Origin: Gyrodactylus bullatarudis
Lineage: Eukaryota; Platyhelminthes; Monogenea; Gyrodactylidea; Gyrodactylidae
DNA: 23,505 bases
Direction: 5' to 3'
Assembly: GCA_012064415.1 (NCBI GenBank)
Contig: SSNU01000066.1
Span: 1 to 23,505, forward strand
The notes below the pieces were generated by a model. The model was not told the DNA's origin, ran no database searches, and saw nothing but the letters and a program-made list of their open reading frames with translations. Positions 18,115 through 23,505 of the stretch are shown here, piece after piece. Each line of letters begins with the position of its first letter. The stretch's first letter is position 1. A program made the translations under genes and the position numbers.

Positions 18115-18704
18115 GTGAGTGATAAAGATTAATTTGTTCGAGGAAATATCAATTAAAATAAACGAAATATTAATGCAGGTGAAACCTCCCAATAGGGAAA
18201 AAACTTAAATTTATTTGTGAAAGTTCCTGCTTTATATAGGACTTTGAGAGGAGGAAATGTTATCCTATTATTGGTTGATCCCTCTAAGGCAATAGGTATT
18301 TTTTAATTGAATTCATCGGGCAAAATAAAGGGCTGGAGGCTGCAGTGCCATACACTATTAAACAGAAAATTCTATACTCTTCCCTTAAAATAAAAATTAT
18401 TTTTGAATGGATTATTTTAACCTCATTTCGATGTAAATGATTAAATGGTTACTCTAATTACTTTGTACCATTTAACCTGGATTTTAATTTGATACAGTTT
18501 TAAACCTCTACGAAATTTCACATAACAAAGTTATACTACCTATTATCATATCAGATTTGGTAATAATTTTAACTGGTCTTACTTCATTCAAAGAAGAGAA
18601 TAAAATTTTCTATTTAATAACTGATTAGAAATAAGCTATGACTCAACACTACTATAGTCTTGAATCCTTTTACACACTGGTTGTTTGTTCAAATACAATG
18701 TAGA
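18115..18704. other. possible intron sequence, no gene recognised
   Basis: Starts with the donor GTGAGTGAT. An acceptor-like ATATTAATGCAG occurs at about 18167-18178, but splicing there recreates an immediate stop. Otherwise AT-rich and featureless up to the foldback element. Confidence 0.35.
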
Positions 18705-19319
18705 TGTTGGGTGAAATTTAGGAAGACTTCCTAAATTTAACGTGAAATTTTGGAAGAAATATTTCTACCCTCTGCCCCATATACCACAATAGACCGAAAT
18801 GCATATCTTATGTTTATATTACCCCCCCCCCATATTATTATTTATCCCTCGTTATTAATGAGTCATTATTAATCATTCATAAAACCTGCAAATTGAAAGA
18901 TATTCCTGAAATTCTTTTTGCTGCCATACTCTAAATAAATGGATCTTTTACATAGTGTAAAAATCATAATTAAGTTAAGCTATATTTTCAAACAAATTGA
19001 AATCGAATGAACTCTACTAAAATCAAAGATGAAATATGATTTTTACACTATGTAAAAGATCCATTTATTTAGAGTATGGCAGCAAAAAGAATTTCAGAAA
19101 TATCTTTCAATTTGCAGGTTTTATGAATGATTAATAATGACTCATTAATAATGAGGGATAAATAATATGATAATATGGGGGGGGGTAATATAAACATAAG
19201 ATATGCATTTCGGTCTATTGTGGTATATGGGGCAGAGGGTAGAAATATTTCTTCCAAAATTTCACGTTAAATTTAGGAAGTCTTCCTAAATTTCATTTCT
19301 TCCTAAATTTCACCCAACA
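18705..19319. mobile_element. foldback (MITE-like) element, 615 bp, TAGA target duplication
   Basis: Two long arms, 18705-18968 and 19035-19319, are inverted complements separated by a 66-bp loop. The tips are TGTTGGGTGAAATTTAGGAAG and its complement, flanked by TAGA on both sides (18701-18704 and 19320-19323). Each tip also contains its own palindrome, AAATTTAGGAAG facing CTTCCTAAATTT. A C-run near 18823 faces a G-run near 19177. The arms are nearly identical, which argues for recent insertion or gene conversion. No transposase inside, so it is non-autonomous. The superfamily is not determined; a four-base duplication could also be a TA duplication with chance matches. Confidence 0.88.
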
Positions 19320-19389
19320 TAGAAATAACTCATGTTTTATATAAATTATTATTCTTTCTAACTACATTAAATATATTATTTAATTATAG

Positions 19390-20091
19390 GTACCAGAAAA
19401 AATTTGAAAATTTGAAAGAAAAAATAATGGATGATAGATGTAGTTTGGTTGAATTTAAAGGTATGCTTGATAAACTTTGTTCTGAAAAAGTTCTCGGAAA
19501 ATGCTTCAGAGATGTTTTCTTTTTATCTCTGCCATATCGTCTCAGTACAGGAAACAGGTTTTTTAGAATGGAAACTCTTCTTAGACTACATTCAGGACTC
19601 GAAAAACTGCAGCAAAAATCGTATTTTTCAGAACTTAAACTTATTGCATGCTATCAGTATTATCTCGAAAAAAGCAATATTTGCTATAAACTCATTGAAT
19701 ATAATCCCGAGGAAGATAATTTTATGAAAACTGATGACTCGTGTAAAATGATATATGAAGAATTTTTAAGTTGCAAATGCACTCAAGAAGAATTTGAAAA
19801 AAATTGTAGTGAAATCTGGAAAAATTTTGATCATTGTAAAAAGCTAACTGCATTGAAGCTGATGTTATCAAGAATTTATAATCCATATTTGAAAGAATTT
19901 GTCAGGATCAATCAAGGCTCGATAACGAAATGCAATTTAGGCGTTAAAAGTGTCGAAGGAATAAAAGAGTCAGAAGTATACGAAAGGTTGGAACGGTTAT
20001 TTAAAATTTGTTTGGAATCATTTGTGTTGTCACATGAAATCCTAAAATGTAGGAAATATCTATTTACTTACATCATGCATTATTTCACATT
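19390..20091 (+). CDS. cysteine-rich module 3: phase-2 internal exon, function unknown
   Basis: The frame is open upstream of its first ATG (19427) back to a splice acceptor ending TTTAATTATAG at 19389, with a branch-point-like TTTCTAAC about 30 bases earlier. It ends at a canonical donor GTAAGTATT (20092) overlapping the apparent stop TAA (20093-20095). Between these it measures 702 nt, exactly the length of module 1, phase 2 at both ends. Landmarks: DKLCSEKVLGKCFRDVFFLSLP, CYQYYLEKSNICYKLI, SCKMIYEEFLSC, EEFEKNC, LMLSRIYNPYLKEFVRINQ and YLFTYIMHYF. Closest relative here is module 1. Joined to module 2 across the 1275-bp gap, the phases fit (GA plus G). The alternative is a single-exon gene of 222 residues. 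Confidence 0.68.
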
Positions 20092-20095
20092 GTAA

Positions 20096-22140
20096 GTATT
20101 CTAATAATCTGGAAGTGAGAATTGGTTTTAATTGATATTAAGAGATTAATATCAGGAATATGTACAGGTTTTTTTAATAATATTTAAGGATTATAATTTT
20201 GGGGTAATTATGAGATTTTGATAAAAACTATAAGAATAATCGAAACTCATATTCAAGTAATAGTAATCCAAAAATATAATTAAAAAACCAAATCTACCTA
20301 TTCTTTATATCAATCTATAAAAGTTCATGGAATTCAACATGATGAAGGAGATCCTCATTTTGCCAAAAATATGTACATTATTTCTAGTTAATTTATTGAT
20401 CTTTTAATAGTATTTTTTGCTGGCTACTTTCTAAATTCACAAATTGGACTTTTCCAATGAAAAAGGCCTCTGCTGTCTTGAGACGTGTCAGATTTTTCTC
20501 TGGTTGTTTGATTGTAGAGGATTTCGAAATTTGATGGAGAAACTTACGCACACAGGAACTCACCTGAGAGGAGGTGAACAAGAAGAAAGGCCAATCAAAT
20601 TCATTCTATTCTTCAAAAGAATACTTTTTTGTTTATGTTATGTTCAATGTGCACACTCCGTTCAGTGTAAATGTTGTGCCTAAAGTGTAATTGATTATAT
20701 TTTTACTACAATCTCTCCGCTATAATTTTCTACAAGAACTAAGTTTTCTCACAGTCAAAAAATTTTCGTGATAGCTTCAAAAATAAGATAATTATGAAGA
20801 TTACAAATCATTGGTTTAATTTAATTTAAATCTAAATAGATGTTACCTACACTAGATAGGAGCTATATTTTGAGCCATTGGGGTATCTAAAATCTTCAAT
20901 AAATAGTACAGTAAATTTAGATTTAATTGAAATACAACCTTTTATACCATACCCTTTTCCTGATCCTACTTCAGAAGTTTTGGTACTGAGATATTCGATT
21001 ACCTTCTTCAGTGGATTCACTCAAGGCAATTTATTTAGTTCAATGATATGCTTTCCAATATCAACTTAGGCTATGCTGTCTGTCATAGAGAGAGGAAAAA
21101 GAGAGGCGATGCCTAATTAAGTAAGAGATAAGGGCTTTAATTCAGGCATACTCATCAGTCTTTTACATGCCAATTTATGTACTATAAAAATTATATTCAT
21201 ACACAGAACAGTTTTGATTGGATAGCCCCTCATAGGTACTATACTCCTCTATGCATAGATTTCATAACTTCACAAATGTGACTCATATACTTGCCAAATG
21301 TCTTTTTTGTGTTCTTTGTCAGGTTTACAATATTACATTTCTACTGTTACGTGTGGTACCACCTAAGGTATAACTATAATTCTCATATACATTCAGTTAT
21401 TCTTATACAAATATCATTATTAGTTTGTTATATTTTTTACGATAAACAGTTTTAATAAGGTAATACAATTTATTTAACATGATAAAAACAAGTTTCAAGT
21501 TTTGTTGTTTCTTTTACTTTATTGCTTGAATCATACTGCACCATAAGAATCTGTTTCTTTATGATACGCTTAAAATATTCAAGATATGATACGATGCGAC
21601 AGTACAGCATGTCACATTTCAATGAGAAACTTTCAAATCGATGACATTCTTCTAAGTGGCGTCCTTTATAACTTATAAAAAATACAATGCATTATTCAAT
21701 ATATTTGATAGAGATTATACGAATTTTAATAAAATGTATCTTAAACCGATGATTTTCGCTCTTTCAAATGATCCAAAAATGCTTACTGTGTCTATAGTAA
21801 TAGTTGAGATAAAATAACTCTGTTATCTTAGGGTGTACAGAAAAAAGGATCACACCATTCGATAGGCAATTGAATATTCAAGGATAGAAATTTCAAATGT
21901 GTGAATAGCATTCCAGTAGTCAATCCCCTTTCACCAATAAGTCTATCCAATACAGATGTTGTTAGATGAACATTTCCAAGAGTGCGAACTGTTCGCCACC
22001 CTATACACTATTCATAACACTCCCTTGTATGTGCATCTGAAAACTTATATTAGTTTAGCACTTCTCGCATCCAAACTTTATTTTCAACTCAAAGCTCAAG
22101 CATGCCTACTTTCCTTTCTCAATCCCAAAAATAAGACATT
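20096..22140. other. two-kilobase AT-rich stretch without clear gene
   Basis: Short frames at 20444-20683 (plus), 20393-20581 (minus), 20878-21069 (plus) and 21956-22150 (plus) show no motif I recognise and are no longer than expected by chance. A GATTGG box near 20600 on the minus strand and CAGCAAAAAATACTATT near 20405 resemble bits of the Penelope 5' ends, but too briefly to call. Confidence 0.4.
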
Positions 22141-22446
22141 TTGCAACTAAGTGAAACGCATTCAAACGGACGGCTTTCAAAAATCTATAAGGTTCCCATC
22201 TCAACAATACGAAATGTTCCTAAAAACCGAAGTCTTACTCCTTCCATCAAGAAGAAAAAAAATCTTGTTTTAAGAGAAAGAATAATGACCGAATTGGATT
22301 GTAAAATGAACATGGGAATTGAATTAGACAAAAAGTCTCTCCAAAGTCTCATTATTCAATGTGCTAATGATCTGAACCGGATTAAATTCAAAGCTTGTTT
22401 CAACTTTGTTTCAAAAGTATATTCGGAAGAGAATATTCATGAGTGA
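22141..22446 (+). pseudogene. pogo/Tigger-type transposase N-terminal DNA-binding remnant
   Basis: A 101-residue frame with two helix-turn-helix units as in CENP-B/pogo proteins. The first is cut at its N-terminus but shows SNGRLSKIYKVPISTIRNVPKNR, matching the usual pattern of a gap, a hydrophobic helix and STI...KNR. The second shows LRERIMTELDCKMNMGI, then SLIIQCANDLN and FKACFNFVSK, as in the tandem CENP-B DNA-binding domain. It differs clearly from the 10929 transposase, so it is another subfamily. The catalytic domain and inverted repeats are not found nearby. The displayed start is TTG, not a real initiator. Confidence 0.65.
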
Positions 22447-22474
22447 AACTTAAGATAATTCCTAATTTTTTAAG

Positions 22475-23149
22475 AATTTAGCTAGAGTTCAAAATCTAGA
22501 TTTAAAAATCTCTCTTCACCATTTAATTGATGATCAAATCAAATCCTCCCTTCAGTGTTTCGTATTTAGTAAAAAAACCCTACATTGCAAGGATTTATTT
22601 ATTTCTTATCTCAGCATAGTCAATATTGGAAATCTTTCAGAGTCCAATTTAATAATCAAGAAAAAGCATTTTCCACTTAACACTGGAATGAATACTGTAA
22701 ATATTCAATTGGAGAGCTCTTTATTTCTTCACTCCCTTGATTTTCTCTATAAGTTCAACTCTCAGTTATCAAATCCCATTGCTCTCTTTATTGAAAAAAC
22801 ATCCCCAATACTTCAGTATCTCAAATTCATTGTTCATAATATGGGAAATATTTACATCTATATTTATGAAAGCAACATGCAATGTTCTTTTGAAAAAATA
22901 AATATTCTGAAAGCCTTTCCATCACAAATTCAATCAGAAAAGCAACTTCTTGTAAAATCTATCAATTTTGATAAACTCTACAAAATCGATAGGTCAGTAT
23001 TTCTTCGAGCTAAAAACTCTTGTGAAGAATTATATCATGACTTAGTTTCCGCTGGTAAATATGCGGATGCCAAGATAATTAATAAAATTTCAAATATTCT
23101 GTTTCCAAAGAAAATTGATGAATCGATCATGTCTTTGGGATTCCCATAT
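22475..23149 (+). CDS. unidentified exon-like ORF, 225 codons
   Basis: I do not recognise this protein. The frame is open from a TAA at 22463 to a TGA at 23156-23158. An acceptor-like CCTAATTTTTTAAG ends at 22474 and a donor-like GTAAGC starts at 23150; both fall in phase 0, giving a possible symmetric exon of 675 nt. The first Met is at 22688. The protein is rich in Ile, Leu, Lys and Ser, with SNPIALFIEKTSPILQYLKF in the middle and KNSCEELYHDLVSAGKYADA near the end. The SC..LY piece faintly recalls the SC..LY of the cysteine-rich modules, but the rest does not align. Host gene exon or decayed mobile element are both possible. Confidence 0.4.
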
Positions 23150-23195
23150 GTAAGCTGATTTTTCAAAATTTTTCCTTAAGATAAAATTAAAGAAT

Positions 23196-23357
23196 ATGCC
23201 TATAAGTCGAAGACTCGAGTTAATTAGAAGATATGAAGACGGCTGTTCTATTCGTATGCTATCCAGAGCAAGCAATAGATCTAAGAAGACTATTTAAAGA
23301 TACTTAAGTTGTGACATGCTCAATGAAACATATGATCCAAAGACCAGTGATTTGTAA
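23196..23357 (+). pseudogene. helix-turn-helix fragment of a transposase-like protein
   Basis: From ATG 23196: MPISRRLELIRRYEDGCSIR then MLSRASNRSKKTI, a stop (23295-23297), and in the same frame RYLSCDMLNETYDPKTSDL to a second stop at 23355-23357. The pattern R..LI..YE.G.S...L....N.S..TI.RYL is that of a psq or homeodomain-like helix-turn-helix as found at the N-terminus of pogo and Tc1-type transposases. The stop in the recognition helix shows decay. The frame loses meaning before the end of the window. Confidence 0.45.
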
Positions 23358-23505
23358 GCTTTTAGTCTTACATCACTGGATTTAGAGAATTTCTTAATAG
23401 AATAAATAATGGTATTAATTCTAGGGAGATTAAAAAGTGGATTTAATTTTAAACTAGACGATATACTGAAACCTAGGTCCGAAGTTAAGGAGACAATTTC
23501 TCCAG

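Noticed and set aside
19069..19257. Minus-strand frame of 62 residues
   Set aside because: Lies inside one arm of the foldback element and exists only because the arm is free of stops.
20393..20581. Minus-strand frame that might be a fourth Penelope 5' fragment
   Set aside because: A nearby GATTGG box and CAGCAAAAAATACTATT recall copies A and B, but no TATA box or hammerhead core is found in order.
1..23505. tRNA or rRNA genes
   Set aside because: No box A/box B pair with a cloverleaf and no rRNA core sequence was found on either strand by eye.

Overview
This is an AT-rich nuclear fragment from a eukaryote, most likely an invertebrate animal. The evidence is retroelement debris of animal type (a Ty3-type LTR element, APE-class LINEs, Penelope-like elements with GIY-YIG ends, a pogo/Tigger-type DNA transposon), metazoan-looking splice sites (pyrimidine-rich acceptors, GTRAGT donors) and no operon-like packing. 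The species cannot be fixed from sequence alone. A block of 360 Ns (11228-11587) marks an assembly gap inside the pogo element.

Layout. 1-2025: 3' part of a Ty3-type pol (RT end, RNase H, integrase) with a candidate short 3' LTR; it is visibly richer in GC than the rest. 2026-3730: decayed plus-strand LINE. 3730-5780: minus-strand LINE, with an unrelated stretch (about 5065-5470) between its endonuclease and RT pieces that carries five stem-loops sharing one apical loop. 6640-6850: plus-strand promoter and 5' end of a Penelope-like element with a hammerhead-like core. 7006-7707: first copy of a cysteine-rich gene module. 8550-9558: two 159/167-bp direct repeats around a minus-strand Penelope-type 5' end. 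10098-12555: pogo-type transposon with about 198-bp inverted repeats. 13019-13735: second minus-strand LINE copy, split by a 135-bp insertion with a 12-bp target duplication. 13760-14608: another plus-strand LINE fragment. 14645-15700 and 16026-16870: two Penelope-like copies lying tail to tail. 17396-18114 and 19390-20091: second and third copies of the cysteine-rich module, with a 615-bp foldback element between them. 22141-23357: a pogo-type helix-turn-helix remnant, an unidentified exon-like ORF and another helix-turn-helix fragment.

The item most likely to be host biology and not transposon debris is the family of three modules on the plus strand. They share a layout of spaced Cys/Tyr residues. 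Two of them are exactly 702 nt when measured from a splice acceptor to a splice donor, both in phase 2, and all three end in a GTRAGT donor overlapping the apparent stop codon. I read them as homologous, phase-symmetric exons of one modular gene or a tandem gene family, possibly of secreted or effector type. No homologue is identified with confidence.

Almost everything else is dead or fragmentary mobile DNA. Because most reading frames are broken, the boundaries given for elements are approximate unless terminal repeats or target duplications are stated.
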